Source: Chloroflexota bacterium
Lineage (GTDB): Bacteria; Chloroflexota; Anaerolineae; CG2-30-64-16
Direction: 5' to 3'
Length of the DNA stretch: 24,942 nt
Assembly: GCA_029555885.1 (NCBI GenBank)
Contig: JAKPQT010000699.1
Span: 1-24,942, forward strand
Part shown: positions 7,297 to 15,245 of the stretch, one piece after another
Numbering within the stretch: the first letter of the stretch is position 1
Layout of the letters: each line of letters begins with the position of its first letter
Made by a program: the position numbers and the translations under genes
Notes under the pieces: model-generated
Told to the model about the DNA's origin: nothing
Database searches by the model: none
What the model saw: only the letters and a program-made list of their open reading frames with translations

Positions 7297-9111
7297 ATGA
7301 CCCAAACACACGCGCTGCCGCTGCGCGGCGAAGTTCCCCTCGAGCAGACCTGGGACCTGGAAAGCATCTTCGCCACCCCAGCCGAATGGGACGCGGCCCG
7401 GGAGCAGCTCAGCGCGCGGCTGCCTGAGCTGGCCGCGTACCAGGGCCGGCTGGCGAAGGGCCCGCAGACGCTGGCCGCGTTCCTTGACCTGTACCAGGAA
7501 ACCGGCACCCTGATGGGCAAGATTGCGACCTATGCATCCAACGGCGCGAGCACGGACACGAACGACCAGGCGGCCGCGGCGCGGGCAGGGCAGGCCAGCA
7601 GCCTGAGCGCGACCTACGCGGCCACGGTCGCCTTCTTCGATCCAGAGTTGATGACCATCGGGTTCGATCGACTCGACCGATGGGTTGCGGAGGCGCCGGA
7701 GCTGGCATTCTTCGGCCACTACGTCGACCGGCTCAAGCGCCGCGCGGCGCACGTGCGCTCGGGTGAGGTCGAGCAGGTGCTCGCGCTGGCCGGCGACCTC
7801 GCAGCCGGCCCGTTCACCATTTATTCCATGCTTAACAACGCCGACATCCAGTTCCGGCCCGCGGTCGCATCCGACGGCACCGAGCTGGAGGTGCGCCAGG
7901 CGAGCATCGGCAGCCTCGTCACGCACGAGGATCGCAGCGTCCGCCGGACCGCGTGGGAGAGTTACGCGGATGGCTACCTGGCCTATAAGAACACCTACGC
8001 CGCGACACTCACGACCGCCATCAAGCGGGACGTCTTCTACATGCGCGCCCGCAATTATGAGTCATCGCTGCACGCGTCGCTGGAGCCGAACTTCATACCG
8101 GTCGAGGTCTTCCATAACCTCATCGCGACCTTCCAGCGTCATCTGCCGACGTGGCATCGTTACTGGCGGCTGCGCAAGCGCGCGCTGGGCTACGCCGAGT
8201 TTCACCCGTACGACATCAAGGCGCCGCTGACCGCGGCCAAGCCGGTCGTGCCGTTCGAGCAGGCGGTCGAGTGGATTGCAGAGGGCATGGCGCCGCTGGG
8301 CGAGGAGTACGTGGGGATTCTGCGCCGCGGCTGTCTCGAACAGCGGTGGGTGGATCGGGCGCGCAACCGCGGCAAGCGGGAGGGCGCGTTCTCCAGCGGG
8401 TCGATGGGCACGCACCCCTTCATCATGATGTCGTATGCAGACGACCTGTTCAGCCTGAGCACGCTGGCGCACGAGCTGGGCCACTCGCTGCACTCGTACC
8501 TGTCGCGCGCCAACCAGCCGTTCATCTACAGCCGGTACGGCCTGTTCGTGGCCGAGACTGCGTCGAACTTCAACCAGGCGATGGTGCGTGACTATCTCTT
8601 CCGCACGCAGACGGGCCGGGACTTCCAGGTCGCGCTCATCGAGGAAGCGATGTCAAACTACCATCGCTACTTCTTCATCATGCCGACGCTGGCGCGGTTC
8701 GAGCTGGAGGTGCACCGCCGCGCGGAGCAGGGCGCGCCGCTGAGCGCGGATATCCTGATCAGTTTGACGGCCGACCTGTTCCGGGAGGGCTACGGCGACG
8801 AGGTGGCGTTCGACCGCGAGCGCATCGGCAGCACGTGGGCGCAGTTCCTCCACATGTACATGAACTTCTACGTCTACCAGTACGCGACGGGCATCTCCGC
8901 CGCGCACGCGCTGTCACACGCCGTGACCGAGGGCCAGCCCGGCGCGGTCGAGCGGTATCTCGACTTCCTCAAGTCGGGCGGCTCGCGCTACCCGCTGGAT
9001 GCGCTGGAGCAGGCCGGCGTGGACCTGCGCAGCCCGGAGCCAGTGGAGGCCGCGTTCGGCGTGCTCGCCCGGCTGGTGGACCGGCTGGAGAGGTTGGTGG
9101 GGGACGGGTGA
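7297..9111 (+). CDS. pepF: Oligoendopeptidase F (M3 family zinc peptidase)
   Basis: A cytoplasmic zinc peptidase that cleaves short peptides. The 604-aa length fits PepF (about 600). The zinc site is HELGH (392-396) with the third ligand E420 in VAETASNF. '[16 protein letters not shown]' near residue 530 is the conserved substrate-binding block of this family. The N-terminal '[13 protein letters not shown]' is the normal PepF opening. I chose ATG 7297 because GGAG lies 6 nt upstream and family similarity begins there; the open frame extends to 7081, but that part is repeat-derived sequence. It stands alone and converges on the PPOX gene, with an inverted repeat between the two stops. Confidence 0.96.
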   Translation: MTQTHALPLRGEVPLEQTWDLESIFATPAEWDAAREQLSARLPELAAYQGRLAKGPQTLAAFLDLYQETGTLMGKIATYASNGASTDTNDQAAAARAGQASSLSATYAATVAFFDPELMTIGFDRLDRWVAEAPELAFFGHYVDRLKRRAAHVRSGEVEQVLALAGDLAAGPFTIYSMLNNADIQFRPAVASDGTELEVRQASIGSLVTHEDRSVRRTAWESYADGYLAYKNTYAATLTTAIKRDVFYMRARNYESSLHASLEPNFIPVEVFHNLIATFQRHLPTWHRYWRLRKRALGYAEFHPYDIKAPLTAAKPVVPFEQAVEWIAEGMAPLGEEYVGILRRGCLEQRWVDRARNRGKREGAFSSGSMGTHPFIMMSYADDLFSLSTLAHELGHSLHSYLSRANQPFIYSRYGLFVAETASNFNQAMVRDYLFRTQTGRDFQVALIEEAMSNYHRYFFIMPTLARFELEVHRRAEQGAPLSADILISLTADLFREGYGDEVAFDRERIGSTWAQFLHMYMNFYVYQYATGISAAHALSHAVTEGQPGAVERYLDFLKSGGSRYPLDALEQAGVDLRSPEPVEAAFGVLARLVDRLERLVGDG

Positions 9112-9121
9112 GGGTCTGAAG

Positions 9122-9191
9122 GTTGCCGTCAACGAATGGTCATCTCCCCGCGTGACTCGATCATTCGTTACTATCATTCGTTGACGGCAAC
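9122..9191. repeat. Inverted repeat between pepF and the PPOX gene, overlapping PPOX codons
   Basis: Arms GTTGCCGTCAACGAATG (9122-9138) and its exact complement (9175-9191) are separated by 36 nt. The right arm encodes part of the last residues of the PPOX protein. Next to it ATCATTCGTT occurs twice (9160-9169 and 9174-9183). It may stop transcription from both convergent genes, although it lacks a clear U-tract. Confidence 0.85.
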
Positions 9192-9682
9192 ACCTTTTCG
9201 CGCATCGCAACCAGTTCGATGGCCTCCTTGCCCGACATGTGGTCGACCACAATCTCTACCACGGTCACGGCTGACCATTCCCTGGCGATGGAGGCCGCGA
9301 TCTTCTCCGGAAAAGCCGCCGAGTACTTCTGCCCGAGCAGCTCCAAAGCGTGACGTTTGACCTCTGGTTCCTCGATGATGCGGGCCCTGCCGAATACAAT
9401 GGCGCTCCGGAAGTAAGTCGTCAGCTCCTCGGGCATAACCTGGTCCTGGTCGATCACGCAGAAAGAGATCTTGTCATCTCGCCGGATGCTGTCCAGCTTG
9501 TGCCCACTGTTGGCGGAATGAAGATAAATCTTCCCGCCCTCGTAGACATAGCTGATCGGTACAGCATAGGGATAGCCATCGTCGCCATGGACCCCCAGGA
9601 CGCCTGCCAGCCCCCTGCGGAGGATTGCCTCAGTAGCTTCGTGTGATAGGAATTGCTTCTTCCTGCGTCCGGCCCGAAACAT
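9161..9682 (-). CDS. Pyridoxamine 5'-phosphate oxidase-family flavoprotein, NimA-like
   Basis: A 173-aa split-barrel flavin-binding protein of the PPOX superfamily. It is most like the NimA/nitroimidazole-resistance group: 'RRKKQFLS', 'GDDGYPYAVPISYVYEGGKIYLHSA', 'GHKLDSIRRDDKISFCVI', and an FMN-proximal 'YFRSAIVFGRARIIEE'. The reaction and substrate are unknown; such proteins reduce small molecules with FMN. ATG 9682 is preferred because GGAGGAAG lies 8 nt upstream and relatives begin at this point; ATG 9700 is also possible. The last 11 residues (KVLPSTNDSNE) are encoded by repeat sequence that forms one arm of the downstream palindrome. It is divergent from the LuxR gene at 9947. Confidence 0.88.
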   Translation of the reverse strand: MFRAGRRKKQFLSHEATEAILRRGLAGVLGVHGDDGYPYAVPISYVYEGGKIYLHSANSGHKLDSIRRDDKISFCVIDQDQVMPEELTTYFRSAIVFGRARIIEEPEVKRHALELLGQKYSAAFPEKIAASIAREWSAVTVVEIVVDHMSGKEAIELVAMREKVLPSTNDSNE

Positions 9683-9809
9683 ATGAGAATCTTCCTCCAT
9701 CCTAAGCACTGCGACGTAGGGCCACCAGGGATTGCACCAACAAGGCGAGCGCAACTCTCACAGATGCAATCTTCGAATAGAGCGCCGCGTGCGGAATCAG
9801 CCTGCTTTC

Positions 9810-9818
9810 ATTGTACCA
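9810..9818 (-). promoter_or_regulatory. Possible extended -10 for the PPOX gene
   Basis: The minus strand reads TGGTACAAT (9818-9810), an extended -10 without a recognisable -35. The leader would be about 120 nt. The rest of 9683-9946 is the divergent control region, with no other element I can name. Confidence 0.35.
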
Positions 9819-9910
9819 CTATTTGGCCAGCCAGCGCTGTGCGCACACGGCCCTTCGAAGTTGTGCCAGCCGGAGGGTGGCCTCGAAACCTCCCAAGCCT
9901 GCGCGCCAGC

Positions 9911-9938
9911 ACTTGATTTCTACAGCGCCTGCTTTATG
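9911..9938 (+). promoter_or_regulatory. Promoter of the LuxR gene, likely leaderless
   Basis: TTGATT (9911-9916) and TATGAT (9933-9938) are separated by 16 nt. Transcription would start about 9945, only about 2 nt before the ATG at 9947, and no Shine-Dalgarno sequence precedes that ATG. The message is therefore probably leaderless. Confidence 0.55.
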
Positions 9939-9946
9939 ATGCAGCT

Positions 9947-12643
9947 ATGCCCACATCCATCCTGGCAACGAAGCTGTTCATCCCCCCGCCCCGGCCCAGG
10001 GCCGTTCTGCGCCCGCGCCTCGTTGCGCGATTGGACGCGGAGCTGCGCCAGGGCCAGGGCTTTGGGCGCAAGCTGACCCTCATCTCCGCGCCCGCGGGCT
10101 TCGGCAAGACCACGCTGGTCAGCGAGTGGCTTACTGGGGAGATGAAGCAGGGAGGACTTCGACCGGCCGAAGTTGCCTGGCTGTCGCTGGATGAGGGGGA
10201 TAGTGATCCCGCCCGCTTTCTGACCTATATTATCGCGGCCCTGCAGACCGTGTTTGGCGGCATCGGCGCAGATGCGGCGGCGGCCCTGCAATCGCCCCAG
10301 CCGCCGCCCGCTGAGGCGGTGCTGACGGCGTTGCTCAATGAGCTGGTTGCGCTGCCGGGCAACTGTATCCTCGTGCTGGATGATTACCACGTGATTGGAG
10401 CCAGGTCAGGCGGGGGGACGACGACTGCCGATACATCGACAGACGCCGCCATGGCCTTCCTGCTCGAGCACCTACCGCCGTCGCTGCACCTGGTGATTGC
10501 CACGCGCGAGGATCCCGGGCTGCCCCTCGCCCGGCTGCGCGGCCGGGGCCAGTTGGTCGAGCTGCGCGCGGCCGACCTGCGCTTCACTCCGGACGAGGCC
10601 GCCAGCTTTCTCAACCAGGTGATGGGCCTGGACCTCTCGGCGGACGAGATCGCCGCGCTGGAAACCCGTACTGAAGGCTGGATTGCCGGCCTGCAGTTAG
10701 CCGCACTCTCGATGCATGGCGCGGGAGATGTCGCCGGCTTCATTCAATCCTTCACCGGCAGCCACCGTTTCGTGTTGGATTACCTGGTGGAGGAGGTGCT
10801 GGGCCGGCAGACCGCAGGCGTCCAGGCGTTTCTGCTGCGCACCGCCATCCTTGACCGCATGTGCGGTCCGTTGTGCGATGCGGTGCTGGGCGGGGATGCC
10901 GCGGGCTCCGGCCAGGCGACCCTGGAATACCTCGAACGCGCCAACCTCTTCAGCGTCCCCCTGGATGGCGAGCGGCACTGGTATCGCTATCACCATCTCT
11001 TCAGGGACCTGCTGCGCCAGCGCCTCGGCCAGAGCCTGGCGCCTGATGAGATCGCCGGGTATCACATGCGCGCCAGCCAGTGGTATGAGGAACATGGACT
11101 GCGGTTCGAAGCCTTCCGGCATGCGACGGCCGCCCATGATATCGAGCGCGCCGAGCGGCTCATTGCGGAAGGCGGGATGCCCCTGCACTCGCTCGGCGTG
11201 GTGACGGCCATACTCGACTGGCTGGACTCGCTGCCCAAGACCGTGATGGACGCCCGCCCCTGGTTGTGGGTGCGGTCCGCCACGTCGACGCTCATGGCCG
11301 GCCGGACGACCGGCGTCGAAGAGAAGCTCCAGGCGGCGGAAAAAGCCATGCCAGAAGGCGCTCCCGACGACCAGACTCGCGACCTGATCGGGCAGATTGC
11401 CGCCATCAGGGCCACGCTGGCGGTCGTCCGCTACCAGCCTGAGGCCGCGATGCTGGAGGCGCGCCGCGCCCTGGAGCATCTGCACGCCGACAACGTGCCT
11501 TTCCGCAGCCGGGCAACCTGCGCGCTGGGGACGGCCTGCCAGCTCCAGGGGGACCGCAGCGCGGCGCGCCGGGCCTATGTCGAAGCCCTGGCAATCGCCC
11601 AGGCTGGGGGCAGCCTCTACTATATGGTCATGGCGCTGACTAACCTGGGGCGAATTCAGGAAGTCGAGAATCAGCTTCAGCAGGCGGCTGAAACCTACCG
11701 GCGCTCCCTCCAACTGCTCAGCGACCAGGGACCTCCGAACGCCAACGAAGAGTACATCGGACTGGCCCGCCTCGCTTACGAATGGAACGACCTGGACGCG
11801 GCCGAGCAGCACGGGCAACGAAGCCTGCAACTGGCGCGGCAATACGATCCCACGGTCGACCGCTTCATCCTCAGCGAGGTGCTCCTGGCCCGCGTGAAGC
11901 TGGCCCGGGGCGAGATCGCGGCCGCGGCCGCCATGCTGGCGGAAACCGAGCGGACCGTGCGCCAAAACAACTATGTGCAGCGCCTGCCCGACGTGGCGGC
12001 CGCGCAGGTGCTGGTGCTCCTGCGGCAGGGCAATGTGGCGGCGGCCGCGCGGCTCGCCCAGGCTCACAACCTACCCCTCAGCCAGGCGCGGGTGTTCCTC
12101 GCCCAGGGACAGCCAGCCGCCGCCCTCGCAGTGCTGGAGCCGCAGCGTCAGCAGGCGGAGGCCCGCAACTGGCAGGATGAACGGCTCAAGGTGCTCGTTC
12201 TGCAAGCGCGCGCACACCAGGCAGCCGGCGATGATGTCCAGGCCGTGCGGATCTTGGGCGAGGCGCTTGCGCTGGCCGAGCCGAGTGGCTTCATCCGCCT
12301 GTTCGTGGATGAAGGCCCGCCGATGGCGGAGCTGCTGGCAAAGATGAAGGCTGAAAGCGGCAGGATGCAGGCGTATATCGGCAATCTGCTGGCCGCCTTC
12401 GGAAGTCAGGCAGAACATCAACCTGTCACCTTCGACCTGCAACCTTTGCCTGAGCCGTTGAGCCCGCGCGAGTTCGAGATCCTGCGGCTGATCGACCAGG
12501 GACTCTCGAACCGGGAGATCGGCGCGCGGCTCTTCCTGGCCCTGGATACCGTCAAGGGGCATAACCGCCGTATCTTCGACAAGCTGCAGGTCCAGCGCCG
12601 TACGGAAGCCATCGCCCGCGCCCGCGAGTTAGGCCTGTTGTAA
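9947..12643 (+). CDS. LuxR family regulator, MalT-like (LAL) ATPase
   Basis: An 898-aa ATP-dependent transcription activator of the large MalT type. The N-terminus 'MPTSILATKLFIPPPRP' is the standard opening of this family. The P-loop is SAPAGFGKTT (47-56), and ILVLDDYH (about 143-150) is the Walker B. A helical repeat region (about 400-800, Ala/Leu-rich TPR-like) would bind the inducer. The C-terminal LuxR helix-turn-helix spans 838-898 (LSPREFEILRLI…LSNREIGARLFLALDTVKGH). The inducer is unknown. It is divergent from the PPOX gene and is followed by an 86-aa small protein and a DUF4386-like membrane protein, which are plausible targets (inference). No Shine-Dalgarno precedes the start. Confidence 0.94.
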   Translation: MPTSILATKLFIPPPRPRAVLRPRLVARLDAELRQGQGFGRKLTLISAPAGFGKTTLVSEWLTGEMKQGGLRPAEVAWLSLDEGDSDPARFLTYIIAALQTVFGGIGADAAAALQSPQPPPAEAVLTALLNELVALPGNCILVLDDYHVIGARSGGGTTTADTSTDAAMAFLLEHLPPSLHLVIATREDPGLPLARLRGRGQLVELRAADLRFTPDEAASFLNQVMGLDLSADEIAALETRTEGWIAGLQLAALSMHGAGDVAGFIQSFTGSHRFVLDYLVEEVLGRQTAGVQAFLLRTAILDRMCGPLCDAVLGGDAAGSGQATLEYLERANLFSVPLDGERHWYRYHHLFRDLLRQRLGQSLAPDEIAGYHMRASQWYEEHGLRFEAFRHATAAHDIERAERLIAEGGMPLHSLGVVTAILDWLDSLPKTVMDARPWLWVRSATSTLMAGRTTGVEEKLQAAEKAMPEGAPDDQTRDLIGQIAAIRATLAVVRYQPEAAMLEARRALEHLHADNVPFRSRATCALGTACQLQGDRSAARRAYVEALAIAQAGGSLYYMVMALTNLGRIQEVENQLQQAAETYRRSLQLLSDQGPPNANEEYIGLARLAYEWNDLDAAEQHGQRSLQLARQYDPTVDRFILSEVLLARVKLARGEIAAAAAMLAETERTVRQNNYVQRLPDVAAAQVLVLLRQGNVAAAARLAQAHNLPLSQARVFLAQGQPAAALAVLEPQRQQAEARNWQDERLKVLVLQARAHQAAGDDVQAVRILGEALALAEPSGFIRLFVDEGPPMAELLAKMKAESGRMQAYIGNLLAAFGSQAEHQPVTFDLQPLPEPLSPREFEILRLIDQGLSNREIGARLFLALDTVKGHNRRIFDKLQVQRRTEAIARARELGLL

Positions 12644-12890
12644 CCGCCGGGTCTGCCTCATCGCACGGAACTCATCCGTCGATATCCACAAGGCCAGCAC
12701 CCTTCGACTGCGCAGCGGCAAAGCGCGCTGCTCCGCTCAGGATGCTCCGTGACGACTGAGTAGTTCACCAAAACAACACCTCTTCCCCACACCAAAGTGT
12801 CTATACACCCACACCCCCTTACCGCTATCCTGCCTGTGTCTTGAGCAAGCGGCTCAGCCGGCGCGAACCGGCCAGCACAGGTACAGGGTC
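12644..12890. other. Intergenic stretch with low-complexity, repeat-like DNA
   Basis: A noncoding gap of 247 bp. Around 12699-12763 it has a 'CTTCGACTGCGCAGCGGC…GCTCCGCTCAGG…CCGTGACGACTGAG' pattern that looks like a decayed dispersed intergenic repeat. The part from about 12770 to 12835 is unusually C/A-rich. I see no convincing promoter or terminator. Confidence 0.4.
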
Positions 12891-13151
12891 ATGTCACACC
12901 AAACGCCAAACGCCATGTCAAACCATCCCGACCCGGCAACCGGACCGGGCCAACCCGCGGTCTATCAGATCAGGCTCAGGGGTCACCTGGGCTCGCACTG
13001 GACCGACTGGTTTGACGACTTGACTGTCACCCTGGAAGAGGACGGCGACACACTTCTCACCGGCCCCGTGACCGACCAGGCCGCGCTGCACGGGTTGCTC
13101 AAGAAGGTGCGTGACCTGGGGATACCGCTGGTCTCGGTCAACCAGGTCTAG
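12891..13151 (+). CDS. Conserved small protein ('YQIR-GHLG-WTDWFD' type), function unknown
   Basis: An 86-aa acidic, soluble protein. The core 'YQIRLRGHLGSHWTDWFDDLTVTLEEDGDTLLTGPVTDQAALHGLLKKVRDLGIPLVSVNQV' (about 25-86, split here by nothing but convention) matches a small-protein family that I recall from Actinobacteria and Chloroflexota without assigned function. The 24 N-terminal residues (Pro/Asn/His-rich) look nonconserved, so ATG at codon 9 (12915) could be the start. The upstream AGGG is only a weak ribosome site. It is probably cotranscribed with the membrane-protein gene 100 nt downstream and may be a target of the LuxR regulator. Confidence 0.8.
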   Translation: MSHQTPNAMSNHPDPATGPGQPAVYQIRLRGHLGSHWTDWFDDLTVTLEEDGDTLLTGPVTDQAALHGLLKKVRDLGIPLVSVNQV

Positions 13152-13251
13152 GATCAAGGTCGGGCCTGAGTCTTCGCTGCATGGCTGATCGTGAAGGGAT
13201 TCAATTCAGTTGCTCTCGCAGCTTCTACGCAATCGTAAGGGGGGTAAGAAC

Positions 13252-13962
13252 ATGAAGACCTTGCAGAAAGCCGGCGGTTTCGCCGCCCTGTACCTGGCGG
13301 TCGCCTACCTGATCGGCATGGCGCTGTTTATCGTCGTGCTGAACTCTCCTGGCATCACCGACCCGGCCCAAAAAGTGGCCCTGCTCGTCGAGATGCAGAC
13401 GGTCATCTTCTCGACCAACCTGCTCATGTACGTGTTCTTCGGCGTCGGCCTGATCATCCTGGCGCTGGCGCTGCACGATCGGCTGCGGTCCGGCGCGCCA
13501 GACGGCTCATCGGCCCTCATGCCCGCGGCGACCGTGCTCGGCGTCATCTGGGCCGGTTCGCTGATCGCCAGCGGGATGGTGGCGAATGCCGGGATCGCGC
13601 CGGCCGTCGCGCTCCATGCCACGGACCCGGTCCAGGCCGCGCTGGCCTGGCAGGGCATCGAAACCGTGGCGAGTGGGCTGGGCAACGGCAACGGCGAAAT
13701 CCTGGGCGGCCTGTGGGTGCTGTTGATCAGCCTGGCCGCGCTGCAGATGGGCGGGCTGCCCCGGGGCCTGAACATCCTCGGGCTGGGGGTCGGTGCAGTG
13801 GGCATCCTCTCCCTGATCCCGGGGCTGACCGGCCTGCTGACGGGCGCGTTCGGCCTGACCCAGATTGCCTGGTTCGTCTGGCTGGGGCTGGTGCTGCTGC
13901 GAAGCGAGGCACTGCTCCGCAGCAACGTGCTGCAGCGGAGCCATGAAGGCAAGCCGGCGTAA
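13252..13962 (+). CDS. DUF4386-like integral membrane protein
   Basis: A 236-aa protein with about six hydrophobic helices. A first helix (about 8-30) is followed by a loop 'NSPGITDPAQKVALLVEMQTVIFSTNLLMYVFFG', then long Ala/Leu/Gly segments to about residue 222. This layout and the opening 'KAGGFAALYLAVAYLIGM' resemble DUF4386 proteins, which have no known activity. ATG 13252 is chosen because AAGGGGGG lies about 8 nt upstream; extending to 13210 would add 14 unlikely residues. It ends a plus-strand unit and converges on the 118-aa gene, with a 16-bp palindrome between. Confidence 0.78.
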   Translation: MKTLQKAGGFAALYLAVAYLIGMALFIVVLNSPGITDPAQKVALLVEMQTVIFSTNLLMYVFFGVGLIILALALHDRLRSGAPDGSSALMPAATVLGVIWAGSLIASGMVANAGIAPAVALHATDPVQAALAWQGIETVASGLGNGNGEILGGLWVLLISLAALQMGGLPRGLNILGLGVGAVGILSLIPGLTGLLTGAFGLTQIAWFVWLGLVLLRSEALLRSNVLQRSHEGKPA

Positions 13963-13974
13963 ATAGCGCGCTTC

Positions 13975-14010
13975 CGTCAACGTACGGCGCCGCAGCGCCG
14001 TACGTTGACG
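13975..14010. terminator. Perfect 16-bp palindrome between convergent genes
   Basis: CGTCAACGTACGGCGC (13975-13990) pairs exactly with 13995-14010 around the loop CGCA. It lies 12 nt after the DUF4386 stop and 11 nt after the opposing stop at 14022, so it could end both transcripts. Neither side has a U-tract. Confidence 0.75.
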
Positions 14011-14021
14011 CCGCCAGCCCC

Positions 14022-14378
14022 TCACACCGTATCTGTCACCTCGAACGTCACGCTTCCGATGTCGGTCGATGCGGCCGTCACTGCCAGCCGCACCGGCCCA
14101 GCGGGCAGTTGCTCACCCTGCACCCGTACCTCCATCGTCGTGCCCACGCTTGCGGGTACGGGGTTGCGCCAACCGACCTGGTCGCCCTGCCACACCCGGC
14201 CGCCAACCGCCACGGTGATCGCAGCCCCGCTGTAAGTCTGCTCGCCCACGACAATCGGTCCGATGCCGGAGAGCATCGTCGATTCGATGTTGTTCCTCAG
14301 CGCGAACTCGAACCCGTCATCCGTGTTCTTCAGGCTGCCCTTCACGTAAACGCTGGCTAGAGTCGATGGTGGAAACAT
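14022..14378 (-). CDS. Conserved small beta-rich protein, function unknown
   Basis: A 118-aa soluble protein, not assigned to a named family. Alternating hydrophobic residues throughout suggest a beta-sandwich: 'YVKGSLKNTDDGFEFALRNNIESTMLSGIGPIVVG', 'AAITVAVGGRVW', 'TTMEVRVQGEQL', 'GPVRLAVTAAS', 'GSVTFEVTDTV'. There is no Cys and no signal peptide. AGGAGG lies 9 nt before the ATG, a strong ribosome site. It starts 26 nt after the stop of the CDGSH gene and is surely in the same transcript, so a role linked to that iron-sulfur protein is a reasonable guess. The linker contains GCATAATC twice in tandem. Confidence 0.8.
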   Translation of the reverse strand: MFPPSTLASVYVKGSLKNTDDGFEFALRNNIESTMLSGIGPIVVGEQTYSGAAITVAVGGRVWQGDQVGWRNPVPASVGTTMEVRVQGEQLPAGPVRLAVTAASTDIGSVTFEVTDTV

Positions 14379-14404
14379 GGGGGTATTCCTCCTGGATTAT
14401 GCGA

Positions 14405-15142
14405 TTATGCGCTCGATGGCCTGAGCCGCCGGCCCGCGCGGTCGGCCTCCTGCCGGTGCGTCCCGTCGCACAGCGGCTTAATCTTCGATAGTCCGCAGTT
14501 GCACAGGGTCACGCGGTTGCGCGGCTCGAACGGTTGACCGTCTGCCCGTTCGATGGTGATGTTGCCAGTTACCCAGAGCGGGCCGGCTATCGGACCGTCT
14601 GCCGTGATTTCGATGGTATCGGCGATCTGTTGGGGCAGGTCGGGCTCGATGTCGGGTTCGCCCGGTTCGATGCTGTAGGTCAGCGCGCCAGAGGGACAGC
14701 GCTCGACCATCGCGATGACGAGCGAACGTACTTCGCTCTCGTGGGTCGCCCTCACGAGGTCGGGCAGCCCCGCACGATGCGTGCCACAGAAGCCGGAGCT
14801 CATGCACCTCATGGGGTCTTTGCGCACGACGATGCGCGTGCCGCCGCGGAAAGTCACCCACTCGCTTGCCTCGGGTCCTGTATCGACCGTCTCCGTGCCG
14901 TCGAACGATATTGTGCGATGTGTGCTGTCGCAAAAGGGCATCTCGCTGGATTGCCCACATCGGCAGAGCCTGTACTCCCCGGTCGTCTCCACCGTACCCA
15001 ATTTCCGCCAGGTAAGCGGTTCCCCATGCTCCGAAACCACCTGCGTCTTGGTTACCAGGGGGATGCCCCCCTGAACTACGTATGGCCCATTCGGCCTTAT
15101 GATGATTCGTCGCGCTCCTGTTGCCTCGTCCGATCCGTCCAT
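14405..15142 (-). CDS. CDGSH–ferredoxin–CDGSH iron-sulfur protein
   Basis: A 245-aa protein with three predicted Fe-S modules. The first CDGSH-type site is C60, C62, C71, H75 (CRCGQSSEMPFCDSTH). The middle 'mono-cluster' ferredoxin-like part (Fer4_19 type, about 100-160) has C113, C119 and C149 (RCMSSGFC, ERCPSGAL). The second CDGSH site is C214, C216, C225, H229 (CNCGLSKIKPLCDGTH). The 3Cys-1His sites bind redox-active, pH-sensitive [2Fe-2S] clusters in this family. The role is probably electron or cluster transfer in the cytoplasm. AAGGAG lies 7 nt before ATG 15142. It is driven by a perfect consensus promoter (15178-15206) and followed by the 118-aa gene. Confidence 0.93.
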   Translation of the reverse strand: MDGSDEATGARRIIIRPNGPYVVQGGIPLVTKTQVVSEHGEPLTWRKLGTVETTGEYRLCRCGQSSEMPFCDSTHRTISFDGTETVDTGPEASEWVTFRGGTRIVVRKDPMRCMSSGFCGTHRAGLPDLVRATHESEVRSLVIAMVERCPSGALTYSIEPGEPDIEPDLPQQIADTIEITADGPIAGPLWVTGNITIERADGQPFEPRNRVTLCNCGLSKIKPLCDGTHRQEADRAGRRLRPSSA

Positions 15143-15177
15143 CCCGCGTCTCCTTACAGCCGAATTTGCTGTTCGGG

Positions 15178-15206
15178 ATTATAGGCGGCAAATCGGAGCG
15201 TGTCAA
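15178..15206 (-). promoter_or_regulatory. Perfect consensus promoter of the CDGSH operon
   Basis: On the minus strand TTGACA (15206-15201) is followed by exactly 17 nt and TATAAT (15183-15178). Both hexamers match the housekeeping sigma consensus at every position. Transcription should start near 15171, with a leader of about 29 nt that contains the AAGGAG ribosome site. Confidence 0.92.
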
Positions 15207-15245
15207 CCACCGTCCCGGCACATCGGTCCTGGATTCTCACATCAC

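Noticed and set aside
10697..12067. Long minus-strand open frame inside the LuxR gene
   Set aside because: A shadow of the LuxR regulator with no recognisable motif.
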